59,872 bases of DNA. It comes from Enhygromyxa salina (GTDB taxonomy: Bacteria > Myxococcota_A > Polyangia > Nannocystales > Nannocystaceae). Below the pieces are notes generated by a model. That model was not told the DNA's origin. It was given only the letters and a program-made list of their open reading frames with translations, and made no database searches. Shown piece after piece: positions 35,478 to 43,661 of the stretch (its first letter is position 1; every line of letters starts with the position of its first letter). The DNA lies in assembly GCF_002994615.1 (NCBI RefSeq), contig NZ_PVNK01000257.1:1-59872 (forward strand), in the 5' to 3' direction. A program made the position numbers and the translations under genes.

Positions 35478-36565
35478 CGCTTTGACTCCTGTCCTTGGTC
35501 GTTCGCGCTAAACCAGCCGTCGGCTTTGCGCAGTCGCATCGAGCGCTCGATGTCATCGGCGTCCGAGAAGTTGAAGATCTTGCGGTAGACCAAGCAAAAC
35601 CGTGACTGCTCGGGCATCAGCACCAACATTTGCGGCTCGAGCTCGAGCTCGCCGGCGCGCTCACCAACCTGGTAGTCGGCGAAGACACGCAGCTGCGGCA
35701 GCGGGACCCGGACCTGCGCGCCCCAGCGGTACAGGTTTTCCATGTAGATCATCGCCCCGGCTGGCGGGATTGGAAGGATCCACTCTGGCACCGCCCGGAA
35801 CCAGCGCGAGGGGCTCAAGGCCGCCTGGATGTCCTCGGGCATGGTGTGATCGGCGGGCAGATCAAAGGTGCGCAGGGCCTGCAAGGCGGAGTCGAGCGGG
35901 ACCGTGGCCCACGAGGCTGGCGGTGGCGCGTCGCTCCAGCGCGAGATCTGTAGATTGGGCCGCTCGATGTTGGGCAGGGCGCGCTCGGGGGAGAACAGCG
36001 GGAAGGGGGCGGGGGCCCGGAGCTCGGCGGCCGCGGCTCGGGCCGATGGTTCGGGATCGAAGCCCTTGCCGATGCGGTTGTGCGGGTCTCCAACCTCGAG
36101 CACCGCGCCCTCGTCGATGAGGATCTCGGCGCTGCCCCCAAACGCGTGATCCCAGCCCATGGGCATGCGCACAAACGGCTGTGCGGGGCTGATGCTGGTG
36201 GCTGGGCCGCGCCGAAGCCAGCTTCGGTCACCGTGGACGAGCAGCTCGCTCCACGCGTCGCCGAGCCCAAGCACCACGCGCAGACTCTGCACGGGGATCT
36301 GGTTTGGGGCGTGGGCGCAGCCGAGGAAGATCACCTCGAAGGCACGCTCCTGGCGAGGGAAGTCGTCGCGAGGCAGCAGCCCGACCTCGGTGGGCTCGTC
36401 GTTGTGCAGCAGCGGAATTGGATCCTGATCGTCGAGCTTCGTCCGGCCCTGCGGATCAAACAAATACGTCGCTTTGGCCACGACCATCCCGGCTCGAAAG
36501 CCCGGCTGCTCGGGTTCCCCGATGACGACCTCTGCGGCCAAGGGTGTGCTGTTGGTCAACTTCAA
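35474..36565 (-). CDS. DUF2169 protein, type VI secretion accessory (second copy)
   Basis: The 363-residue protein starts MKLTNSTPLAAEVVIGEPEQ. It has the family pattern FRAGMVVAKATYLFDPQGRT, PRQERAFEVIFLGCAHAP, RMPMGWDHAFGGSAEIL, NPHNRIGKGF-like and ALPNIERPNLQISRW. It is a diverged paralogue of the downstream DUF2169 gene. Its C-terminal part (ENLYRWGAQVRVPLPQLRVF) is beta-rich. The gene overlaps the PAAR-like gene by 4 nt and follows the kinase-like gene by 15 nt. Confidence 0.85.
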   Translation of the reverse strand: MKLTNSTPLAAEVVIGEPEQPGFRAGMVVAKATYLFDPQGRTKLDDQDPIPLLHNDEPTEVGLLPRDDFPRQERAFEVIFLGCAHAPNQIPVQSLRVVLGLGDAWSELLVHGDRSWLRRGPATSISPAQPFVRMPMGWDHAFGGSAEILIDEGAVLEVGDPHNRIGKGFDPEPSARAAAAELRAPAPFPLFSPERALPNIERPNLQISRWSDAPPPASWATVPLDSALQALRTFDLPADHTMPEDIQAALSPSRWFRAVPEWILPIPPAGAMIYMENLYRWGAQVRVPLPQLRVFADYQVGERAGELELEPQMLVLMPEQSRFCLVYRKIFNFSDADDIERSMRLRKADGWFSANDQGQESKR

Positions 36566-36580
36566 GGGGCCGCGACGATA

Positions 36581-37471
36581 TCACACGAGCGCGCTCGGTG
36601 GCGGTGCGAGCATCTGCGCTACCCGCCGCGCCGACGGTCGTGCGCGAGGGTTGGGGTCGACGCAGCGGGCGATCAGCTCGACGAGGCCCGGCTCGTCGAC
36701 GCCACGGGTTGCGAGCACCGGCCAGATGTTGGGGTCGGCGCGCTCGTTTGGGGCCGGAGTCTCGTGCCAGCCTCGCAGCGCGAAGGCGATGACGAGCCCG
36801 AGCGAGAACACGTCGCCGGCGGGGCTCGGCGGGGTGCTCACCCGCCGCTCGGGTGGCGAGAACAATACGGTCGTGTAGCGCTCGCTGCCCCAGTCGCACA
36901 GGCGGCCCCGACCCTCGCGGGAGACGAGCACATTTTGGGGTTTCACGTCACCGTGGGCGAGGTCGAGGGAGGCGGCCGCGGCCAGCCCCGAGCTCGCGTC
37001 TCGCAGGACTTGGAGTCGCTCGGATTTACTTGGCGCCCGACCGAGCCACGCGTCCAAGCTGCCGCCCAACATGCGCCCCGTGACCAGGTAGGGCAAGGTG
37101 CCCGCGCAGCCGTGGCCGCGCATCTCGACGACGTGATCGTGGCGCAGCCGCGAGAGCAGCTCGCGCTCGCGCTCGAGCTCGCGGCGGTGGATGGCGAAGC
37201 CCGGGGTCGGGAGCAGGACCTTGATCGCTATGTCGGCTCCGGTCGTGAGCTCGAGCCCCGCGAACACCGTCGCGCGAGGACTCGTGGCGAGCACCTCGAG
37301 CAGCGCGAACTGCTCGTCGAGGACCACGGCGCGGCGCTCGGGCCAGCTGGTCGAGCTCACGCACGCGAGCTCGCGCCGCGCCGCCGCGAGTCGCTCGCTC
37401 GACCACAGCGCCGCGTCGAGCAGCTTGGCGAGGCTCTCGACGCCTCGCTGCCACTCGTCGAGGGCGCTCAT
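36581..37471 (-). CDS. Ser/Thr protein-kinase-like protein of the type VI operon
   Basis: The 296-residue protein carries a kinase fold: LEVLATSPRATVFAGLEL in place of a normal glycine loop, IAIKVLLP, HGDVKPQNVL in place of HRD, CDWGSE in place of DFG, and SPPERR in place of APE. Catalytic Asp, Lys and Asn remain, but the glycine-loop and DFG changes make activity uncertain. No membrane segment is present. Its place between DUF6484 and DUF2169 genes recalls the PpkA-type kinases that switch type VI secretion posttranslationally. Confidence 0.75.
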   Translation of the reverse strand: MSALDEWQRGVESLAKLLDAALWSSERLAAARRELACVSSTSWPERRAVVLDEQFALLEVLATSPRATVFAGLELTTGADIAIKVLLPTPGFAIHRRELERERELLSRLRHDHVVEMRGHGCAGTLPYLVTGRMLGGSLDAWLGRAPSKSERLQVLRDASSGLAAAASLDLAHGDVKPQNVLVSREGRGRLCDWGSERYTTVLFSPPERRVSTPPSPAGDVFSLGLVIAFALRGWHETPAPNERADPNIWPVLATRGVDEPGLVELIARCVDPNPRARPSARRVAQMLAPPPSALV

Positions 37472-37486
37472 GACCCCATGCTCGGT

Positions 37487-38083
37487 TCAGTTGAGGTGGA
37501 CGATCTCGCCGCGCACGTTCACGTCGTGGTTGGCCTCGATGTTGACGCCGCCCTCTTCGGCCTCGATCGTCACGGCCTTGGCCCGCAGCCGCAGCTTGCC
37601 GGGCAGGCGCAGGTCGGCGTCGGCGCTGAGCAGGCGAAGCTCGGGGCCCGACTCGCCAGGGGTGATCGCAACGAGCTCGGTCCCATCTTCACTGACCACG
37701 CGGATCGACTCGTCGGGCTTGAGCGTGACCGTGTGCTTGGGCTCCGACCTGGGCTCCGGGCGCTTGGCGAAGCCGTCGACGACGCCGATCACGACCGGTC
37801 CGTCGGTGTTGGCGGGGATCAGCAGCAAGACTTGATCGCGCTCGCGGATCGCGAGGTTGTGCAGGACCGGCAGCCAGCGCAGGTGCTCACCGTTGGCGTC
37901 GGTCCAGCGCACGCACACGCGGCCGCTGAGGGTCGGGTGCCGAGCGTCGGTGCACATGCCCACGAGCGAGTGCACGCCAGGCTCGGGGCCGCGCGCGGGC
38001 GTCGACTCGATGAGGAGCTCGAGGGGGCTGGCTTCGCGGGTGCCGGCCTCCGGCTCGTCATCGTGTTCTGCGTCGCTGCTCAT
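37487..38083 (-). CDS. DUF6484-type protein with beta-helix-like tail
   Basis: The 198-residue protein starts MSSDAEHDDEPEAGTREASP. The first globular part (HSLVGMCTDARHPTLSGRVCVRWTDANGEHLRWLPVLHNLAI, then DQVLLLIPANTDGPVVIGVV) fits DUF6484. The C-terminus (LRLRAKAVTIEAEEGGVNIEANHDVNVRGEIVHLN) shows the repeated hydrophobic pattern of VgrG-spike-like beta helices. It is the first gene of the type VI accessory operon. It may form or dock on the spike. Confidence 0.75.
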   Translation of the reverse strand: MSSDAEHDDEPEAGTREASPLELLIESTPARGPEPGVHSLVGMCTDARHPTLSGRVCVRWTDANGEHLRWLPVLHNLAIRERDQVLLLIPANTDGPVVIGVVDGFAKRPEPRSEPKHTVTLKPDESIRVVSEDGTELVAITPGESGPELRLLSADADLRLPGKLRLRAKAVTIEAEEGGVNIEANHDVNVRGEIVHLN

Positions 38084-38095
38084 CGCCGGGTCACC

Positions 38096-38389
38096 CTAGC
38101 GTCGACGGGCGCGCGTGTCGACGGTGAGTGGGCGCCGCGACGCTGGTTGGAGGACTGGGGACAAGCTCGACCGGGGGGCGGGCTCTCGCGCGCGACTCGT
38201 GGTGAGAACGATAGACATGTGCTTGACTCGCTCGCGTTGTGGCGAGCGAGTCGAGCGTCCCAACAGATGAGTTGGGCCGACGTCTACATCGATTACTTGA
38301 TCGCTCACCACCGGTTGCGGCGTGGCGCCCTCGCAGCCGACAGCAGGAATGAGTAGAAACGTGAGTAGCGCGATTGTCTTGGTTCGCAT
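38096..38389 (-). CDS. Small lipoprotein
   Basis: A 97-codon frame starts MRTKTIALLTFLLIPAVGC, a textbook lipoprotein signal (Cys 19), preceded by AAGGAGG at 8 nt spacing, among the clearest ribosome binding sites in the window. The mature part is EGATPQPVVSDQVIDVDVGP, after which composition turns Arg-rich (REPAPRSSLSP and on). That tail may be an extension past an older stop, since the stop at 38096 lies only 12 nt before the type VI operon start. It contains a strong hairpin at 38221-38256. Confidence 0.6.
   Translation of the reverse strand: MRTKTIALLTFLLIPAVGCEGATPQPVVSDQVIDVDVGPTHLLGRSTRSPQRERVKHMSIVLTTSRAREPAPRSSLSPVLQPASRRPLTVDTRARRR
38221..38256. repeat. Strong inverted repeat inside small lipoprotein gene
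   Basis: GACTCGCTCGC (38225-38235) and GCGAGCGAGTC (38242-38252) are perfect complements around a 6-nt loop, and pairing continues for three more base pairs past one mismatch. As RNA from either strand it would be very stable, so it may be a terminator or attenuator in front of the type VI operon. There is no T-run. Confidence 0.5.
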
Positions 38390-38603
38390 CGAGACGACCT
38401 CCTTGGAGTCGGTTGCCCGTTACGCGAAGCGCCGATGATGCTTCGGAAGTTTGTCCTCCCCCACTCGTGCGCGGCATCACGGCCCGCCCTGCGACAAGCC
38501 CGCGGGCGGTGTTTGCGCAACCCCGAGTCGCTGCGAATTTAAAAAGCAACAAAACTATTGTTTGAGTTGGTAGCTTGTGCCAGAATCACCAACAGAGGCT
38601 GCC

Positions 38604-39518
38604 ATGACCGATTTTCGACGATTCATCCAGCTCCCGCTCGTACTCGGGCTCACAGTGTTTTCCGCCGCCTGTGACAGCGAGACCGTCGTGATCGACGACG
38701 GTGCAGACGACGCCGACCTGGATGACGCCGACATGGACGACGCCGAGGTGCCCCCCGACGTCCCGCTCGAGGACGAGATCCAAGCGTGCGAGACCGCAGG
38801 CGAGGCCCGGACCTGCGAGACCGCGGAGCAGGCCGAGGGCAAGCAGTTTTGCGCCTTCGACCCCGAGCTCGGCAACTACTGGGGCGAGTGCTTGACCAGC
38901 TACGAGTGCCTGCCCGGTGAACAGCGCGACTGTGAGCTCGGGGACATCATCTCGTGCCAGCTCGACACCGCCGGGGTCCCCTACTTTCCCGGGTGCCCGT
39001 TCACGCCGCTCGTGCTCAGCTTCGACGCCGGCCCGGTCGCGCTAGCGAGCAACGCCGCGTCGTTCGACATCGACGGCGCGGGCATGTGCCTCAACACCGA
39101 CTGGCCCGCGACCGACAACCCGTGGCTGGCGATCGACCTCGATCACAACGGGTTTGTCGACGGCGGCCACGAGCTGTTTGGCTCGGGCTCGGTGCTCGGC
39201 TCGGGCCGGCGCGCCGACAATGGCTTCATCGCCCTCGCCACCCTCGACAGCAACCACGACGGCAGCATCGACGTCCGCGACGCCCAGTTCGGCGAGATCC
39301 TGGTCTGGCGCGATGAGGACGGCGACAAGACCTCGCTGCCCGGCGAGCTGAGCACCCTCGCAGAGGTCGGCGTCGAGTCGATCGCGCTCGACTACTTCGT
39401 GCGGGAGTTCTGCGACGACCGGTCCAACTGCGGCCGCGAGCGCGCGCGCTTCGAGTTTCGCAGCGGCGGCCAGCTGCGCGTCGGCGAGGTCGTCGACGTG
39501 CACCTGCAATGTCAGTGA
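38604..39518 (+). CDS. Lipoprotein with calcium-binding (EF-hand/dockerin-like) loops
   Basis: The 304-residue protein starts MTDFRRFIQLPLVLGLTVFS with lipobox FSAAC (Cys about 23), followed by an acidic linker of DADLDDADMDD type. The mature part has a Cys-rich knot (CETAGEARTCETAEQAEG, CLTSYECLPGEQRDC) and then two loops, DLDHNGFVDGGHELF and DSNHDGSIDVRDAQF, with the spacing of dockerin or EF-hand calcium sites. A further RDEDGDKTSLPGEL may be a third. A longer GTG start at 38577 exists but precedes no signal. Probably surface-exposed and calcium-stabilised. Confidence 0.75.
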   Translation: MTDFRRFIQLPLVLGLTVFSAACDSETVVIDDGADDADLDDADMDDAEVPPDVPLEDEIQACETAGEARTCETAEQAEGKQFCAFDPELGNYWGECLTSYECLPGEQRDCELGDIISCQLDTAGVPYFPGCPFTPLVLSFDAGPVALASNAASFDIDGAGMCLNTDWPATDNPWLAIDLDHNGFVDGGHELFGSGSVLGSGRRADNGFIALATLDSNHDGSIDVRDAQFGEILVWRDEDGDKTSLPGELSTLAEVGVESIALDYFVREFCDDRSNCGRERARFEFRSGGQLRVGEVVDVHLQCQ

Positions 39519-39540
39519 GCGTCAGTGAGCGTCAGTGAGC
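39511..39540 (+). repeat. 10-bp tandem repeat (three units) at a stop codon
   Basis: GTCAGTGAGC occurs three times in tandem, starting 6 nt before the end of the EF-hand-like lipoprotein gene, so its TGA lies in the first unit. It separates that gene from the convergent DUF1552 remnant. Confidence 0.8.
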
Positions 39541-39542
39541 GC

Positions 39543-39857
39543 TCAGACCAACAGCCCGGCGATCGTGCCCACGACCTCACCGAGGTCCTGCTCGACCCCA
39601 ACCGCCCGCATCGCCGTGTTGAGCACGTTGACGGGGTGATAGCCAAGCGCCGGGATGTGGTGGCCAGCGACCAGCCCGCCGGCACGCCCGGCGCACAGGC
39701 TGATCATGTTCTCCGTCGAGTGTGAGCTGTTCTCCGAGGCCGACGCGGGGTCGTAGCCGTGGCCGCCCTCGTGGAGCATGACCAGCGCGCTGTTGTCGAG
39801 CACCGAGCCGTTGCTCTCGGGCGTGTCGCGGAGCCTGGCGACCAGGCTGGTCCGCGA
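39543..39857 (-). pseudogene. DUF1552 C-terminal fragment
   Basis: The reading SNGSVLDNSALVMLHEGGHGYDP, then NSSHSTENMISLCAGRAGGLVAGHHIP and HPVNVLNTAMRAVGV, matches the C-terminus of DUF1552 proteins, where a VLD.SLV...E.G.G and HST.N....AGGAGG pattern is typical. Upstream an in-frame stop and loss of similarity show that only the last third remains. DUF1552 proteins are secreted and usually partner DUF1592 cytochromes. None is here. Confidence 0.7.
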
Positions 39858-39871
39858 GTGGCTGTATCAGG

Positions 39872-40078
39872 TTAGGTCGTGAGCACCACATCCATCGTGA
39901 TGTGATCCTCGGCCGTGACCACGCCCTGCACCAAACGAGGATCAGCCGAGGTCCGCTCGCGCACCAGCTTGGCCAGCTCGGCTCCGTCCCAGGCTGCGGG
40001 GTCGCGTTGGTTCGGCTTCCGCTTGGGGAGCAATATGGGCTCGTCGTAGTGCGCCACGACTCCGGCTGGAAACATCAC
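39872..40078 (-). other. Unrecognised short frame, possible gene remnant
   Basis: A 68-codon frame reads MMFPAGVVAHYDEPILLPKR and then NQRDPAAWDGAELAKLVRERT, ending just upstream of the DUF1552 fragment. It has a protein-like composition but no credible ribosome binding site and no recognised family, so it may be the surviving end of another deleted gene. Confidence 0.25.
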
Positions 40079-40200
40079 TCCACGCCACAGACTGGATCAT
40101 TACGCTGTTTCGACGGTCGCTTGACAGCGACGATCTTTGTGCGCTCTGCTCCTGACAAGTCACGTCGGGTTGACTCCGACGCGACTGTAGGAGTAGCTCG

Positions 40201-41829
40201 ATGTCCAACCCTCGAATCCGTCACGCCCTCCTCGGCACATTGATCCTCTCGCTGGCCAGCTGCGGCGGCAACAAGCCGCCCGACGACAAGGCCAAGACCG
40301 GGGCCAAGACCGAGGAGCCCTCAACCGATCCAACCCCGACCGAGCCGAGCGTGACCGAGCCGAGCGCGACGACGATCACGCCCAAGTCGATCCCACCGGG
40401 CTTTGACTTCCCGGCCCAGCGCGCGGACATCGAGGCCTGGATCGCCGGCGGCGAGCTGACCAAGATCCGCGAGCACGGCTGGCACGTCTGGGCCGGCATG
40501 ACCGCGGACTCGGGCGAGATGCACAGCAGCATCAACCTGCCGATCTGGGACACTTGGCTCGGCGACGAGCAGCTGTTCACCACGCAGACGCCCGCCCCGA
40601 TGACCAGCCCGGCGCGCGCGTTCAAGCCGCCGACTCAGGCCAACCACGGCGGCGCCACGCCCTCGCAGGTGGTCTCGTTCAACAAGTTCAACCCGGCGAT
40701 GGCCACCTATTTGAGCACCGCGCACCCTGGACCGGGCGGGGCGAGCTTCGAGTACACCCAGGCCACCTCGCTCGCCGCGCTCAATCAGGCCTTCGACAAC
40801 GAGAGCGCCAAGCCGATCGATCGAACGGTCGTCCAGGCGCCCTATGTTCCGCCGAGCTCGGGCGGCCAGGGTGAGGCGGCGATGGAGACCAAGCCGGTCT
40901 TCAACCTGGTCAAGGCCACCGGCCTGACCGCGGTTCCGCTGTGGCGCGGCTACAGCGGCACCGCCGTCACCAGCGGCGCGATCACCCAGAAACAGACCAC
41001 GAGCGCCCACCTCGCGTGCACGGGTGCCCCGGCCAGCACTCAGCAGACTGACGGCCCCGCGCCGAGCACCTGGACCAACTGCGTGATCCTGGATCCCGCC
41101 AACACCGGGCCCTCGGACACCGCCTTGGTCCCCGCGACCCCCGAGCAGATCAAGCAGGCCCAGCAAAACGCCGCCGTCAACGGGACCCAGAGCTGCTCGA
41201 CCTACTCCTACGCCCCGCTCTCGGTCATCTACAACTTTGCAATGTCGGCGGCCGAGGCGGCCGCGTTCGCCAGTGCCCAGCGCAACAAGCAGGCCGCGGC
41301 CGGGGACTTCGCCGTCCTCGTCGCGATGCACGTCAACACCAAAGAGACGATCAACTGGACCTGGCAGACCTTTTGGTGGCAGCCCGACGACAGCGTGCCA
41401 GCGAGCGACTGCAGCTACGACCAGGGCGACGTCACCGTCAACGCCCCGGGCGCGACCGGCTGCCCCGGCAGCAAGAGCGACATGACCTCGGACGTGGTGG
41501 ACGAGTGGAGGAACTACGCGATGTGTACCGCCTACGCCGAGCCCAACGTGACCAAGCCCTCGGAGCTGACCGTCTGCTACAACCCCTTCCTCGAGACCCA
41601 CGGCACCCCCTCGGGCGTGTCGAGCAATTGCATGAGCTGCCACGGGATCGGCACGGTCAACTCGACGGCCAGGTCCGTCCCCGGTCTGTCCTATCCCGTC
41701 CCCTACGCCAAACCGATCGGCTTTGGGACCAACACCCCGCTCGACTCGGGCCCGCTCAACGCGTGCTTTAACAGCGTCACGCGCACCGACTTCTCGTGGG
41801 CGATCCCCTTCGAGGCGGCGAAGCCATGA
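40201..41829 (+). CDS. c-type-heme lipoprotein coupled to sulfatase
   Basis: The 542-residue protein starts MSNPRIRHALLGTLILSLAS with lipobox SLASC (Cys 21) and a Thr/Pro/Glu-rich linker. The domain has FDFPAQRADIEAWIAGGELTKIREHGWHVWAGM near the start. A single c-type heme motif CMSCHG lies near the C-terminus (SSNCMSCHGIGTVNST), preceded by CYNPFLETHG. The family is known to me only as heme-binding secreted proteins of Bacteroidetes and Myxococcota type. The stop overlaps the sulfatase ATG (ATGA), so the pair is coupled and may act together outside the cytoplasm. Confidence 0.75.
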   Translation: MSNPRIRHALLGTLILSLASCGGNKPPDDKAKTGAKTEEPSTDPTPTEPSVTEPSATTITPKSIPPGFDFPAQRADIEAWIAGGELTKIREHGWHVWAGMTADSGEMHSSINLPIWDTWLGDEQLFTTQTPAPMTSPARAFKPPTQANHGGATPSQVVSFNKFNPAMATYLSTAHPGPGGASFEYTQATSLAALNQAFDNESAKPIDRTVVQAPYVPPSSGGQGEAAMETKPVFNLVKATGLTAVPLWRGYSGTAVTSGAITQKQTTSAHLACTGAPASTQQTDGPAPSTWTNCVILDPANTGPSDTALVPATPEQIKQAQQNAAVNGTQSCSTYSYAPLSVIYNFAMSAAEAAAFASAQRNKQAAAGDFAVLVAMHVNTKETINWTWQTFWWQPDDSVPASDCSYDQGDVTVNAPGATGCPGSKSDMTSDVVDEWRNYAMCTAYAEPNVTKPSELTVCYNPFLETHGTPSGVSSNCMSCHGIGTVNSTARSVPGLSYPVPYAKPIGFGTNTPLDSGPLNACFNSVTRTDFSWAIPFEAAKP

Positions 41830-43661
41830 GCTACCCGGGCTGGGGTCCGTTCACGAGCCCACCGAACATCCTGATCCTGATCACGGATCAGCAAAGCGCG
41901 GTCCAGCACTTCCCGCTGGTCAGCGATGGCTCGGGCGGCTCGGTGCCCTGGGCCAGCGTGAACCTGCCCACGCTGACCAGCCTCCAGGCCGGCGGGATCG
42001 CGTTCAGCAACGCGATCACCAGCACCTGCGCGTGCTCGCCGAGCCGCGCGACGCTGTGGACGGGCACCTACCCCCAGACCAACGGCGTGCCGCAGACCGA
42101 CGGCCAGCTCCCGACCGTCGCGTCCGGCACCCTCAACATCGCGTCGATGCTCGCGGCCGCGAACTACCAGGTTGTCTACAAGGGCAAGTGGCACCTCCAC
42201 AAAGACAGCTACGACGTCGGCGGCGAGTCGCAGCCCTCTTTCATCACCAGCGCCACGGTCCGCCCGATCGCGTCGTCCGACGCGGCAAACGAAGACAACC
42301 TGATGATGCAGAGCTGGGGCTGGAACACGACCCCTAACCCCAGCTACGACCCCAACAACCCCGCCGCCGGGCCCCAGAGCTGGTCGGCCTGGACCTCGCC
42401 CGACTCGGGCACCGAGCTCAGCTCGGGCCCGACCCCGACCGCGAGCGACACCTCGAGCCTCAACACCCTCGGCGGTCTCCCGGCCGTCGGAACCAAACCC
42501 GCGCCCCTGCCCGCCAACGACTGGCGCGTGGTTCATGGCGACGGCCTCCAGGCCACCCAGCAAAGCGCGATCGACTTTCTGACCCAGCAAAGCACCAACC
42601 CGAGCGGGCCCTTTTGCCTCGTCGTCGCGCTGACCAACCCCCACGACATCTTCGTCTACCCCTCCAACGTCGATCCCAGCTTCCCCGGTTACGACAAGAA
42701 GAACGACGCCAACTACGATCCAAAGGTCATCAACAGCGCCCCGTTCACGGGCTTCTCGCCGCCCTCGACCGAGACCGAGGACATCTCGACGACCAAGCCC
42801 TCGACCCAGGCCACGCTGCTCGACAATTTTCAGGGCGGACCGCTGACCTCGCCTTACGACACGCAGTACGTTCAGTTCTACGCCTACCTCCAGACCCTCG
42901 CTGACAGCCTGACTGGCGACATCATCGGGGCAATGTCGTCGGACTTGCTCGCCAACACGATCATCATTCGCATCTCCGATCACGGCGAGATGAGCCAGGC
43001 CCACGGCGGCCTGCGCGAGAAAGAGAACACCGCGTACCGCGAGACCCTCAACGTCCCGGTCGTGTTCAGCAACCCGCAGCTGCTCGCCTACTACCAGCAG
43101 CGGCGGGGCGGCTCGGGCGGCGTCGTCCTCGACCAGCTCGTCGGACACGTCGATCTGTTGCCGACGCTCGCGACGATCACCGGCGTCCCATCGACCGCGC
43201 AGCCGGCGTTTCAAGGTCGCGATTATTCGGATCTGCTGCTCGGGAATCCCGACGCGTGGTCGCCCTACACCACGACCAAGACCGGCGGGCTACCCGCCGT
43301 GTTGTTTACTTTTGACGATGGGTTCGTGACCAACATGAACCCGGTCAATCACATTCGCTGCATCGTCACGCCGCAGTACAAGTACGCGGTCTACTACGGG
43401 CCGGGGTACAGCAAGCCGGAGTTCGAATTCTACGACTACTCGACGAGCGCGGGCGTGGCCGAGACCGACAACCTGCTCGCCGGGACCGTCAAGGGCAACA
43501 CCACCGTGCAGGCGCCGACGGCCAGCACGGTGTTGGTCGCGAGCCAGGGCTGGACCTGGCAGGACGTGCATGACGATCTGAGCGCGCTGATGGCCAGCGG
43601 CAGCACGGACACGACGCCCAGTGGGTGGCAGACCACGCCGGTCTCGACCTACAGCGTGTAG
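41826..43661 (+). CDS. Type I sulfatase (formylglycine-dependent)
   Basis: This 611-residue protein opens with NILILITDQQSAVQHF, the metal-binding DQQ strand. It shows CSPSR at 70-74 (Cys 70 is the residue converted to formylglycine), GKWHLHK (Lys/His of the active site) and SDHGEMSQAHGG. The Cys-type CxPxR motif requires a formylglycine-generating enzyme or anaerobic maturase. No signal peptide is visible at the chosen start, so export is uncertain. It is coupled to the heme lipoprotein gene by ATGA. It could cleave sulfate esters of polysaccharides or other esters. The 3' end overlaps a minus-strand frame. Confidence 0.9.
   Translation: MSYPGWGPFTSPPNILILITDQQSAVQHFPLVSDGSGGSVPWASVNLPTLTSLQAGGIAFSNAITSTCACSPSRATLWTGTYPQTNGVPQTDGQLPTVASGTLNIASMLAAANYQVVYKGKWHLHKDSYDVGGESQPSFITSATVRPIASSDAANEDNLMMQSWGWNTTPNPSYDPNNPAAGPQSWSAWTSPDSGTELSSGPTPTASDTSSLNTLGGLPAVGTKPAPLPANDWRVVHGDGLQATQQSAIDFLTQQSTNPSGPFCLVVALTNPHDIFVYPSNVDPSFPGYDKKNDANYDPKVINSAPFTGFSPPSTETEDISTTKPSTQATLLDNFQGGPLTSPYDTQYVQFYAYLQTLADSLTGDIIGAMSSDLLANTIIIRISDHGEMSQAHGGLREKENTAYRETLNVPVVFSNPQLLAYYQQRRGGSGGVVLDQLVGHVDLLPTLATITGVPSTAQPAFQGRDYSDLLLGNPDAWSPYTTTKTGGLPAVLFTFDDGFVTNMNPVNHIRCIVTPQYKYAVYYGPGYSKPEFEFYDYSTSAGVAETDNLLAGTVKGNTTVQAPTASTVLVASQGWTWQDVHDDLSALMASGSTDTTPSGWQTTPVSTYSV

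Noticed and set aside
43489..43661. Genuine overlapping coding of the minus-strand unknown gene within the sulfatase
   Set aside because: The overlapping part is Arg/Ser-rich, unlike the rest of the protein, so a lost stop or a frameshift is more likely than true dual coding.
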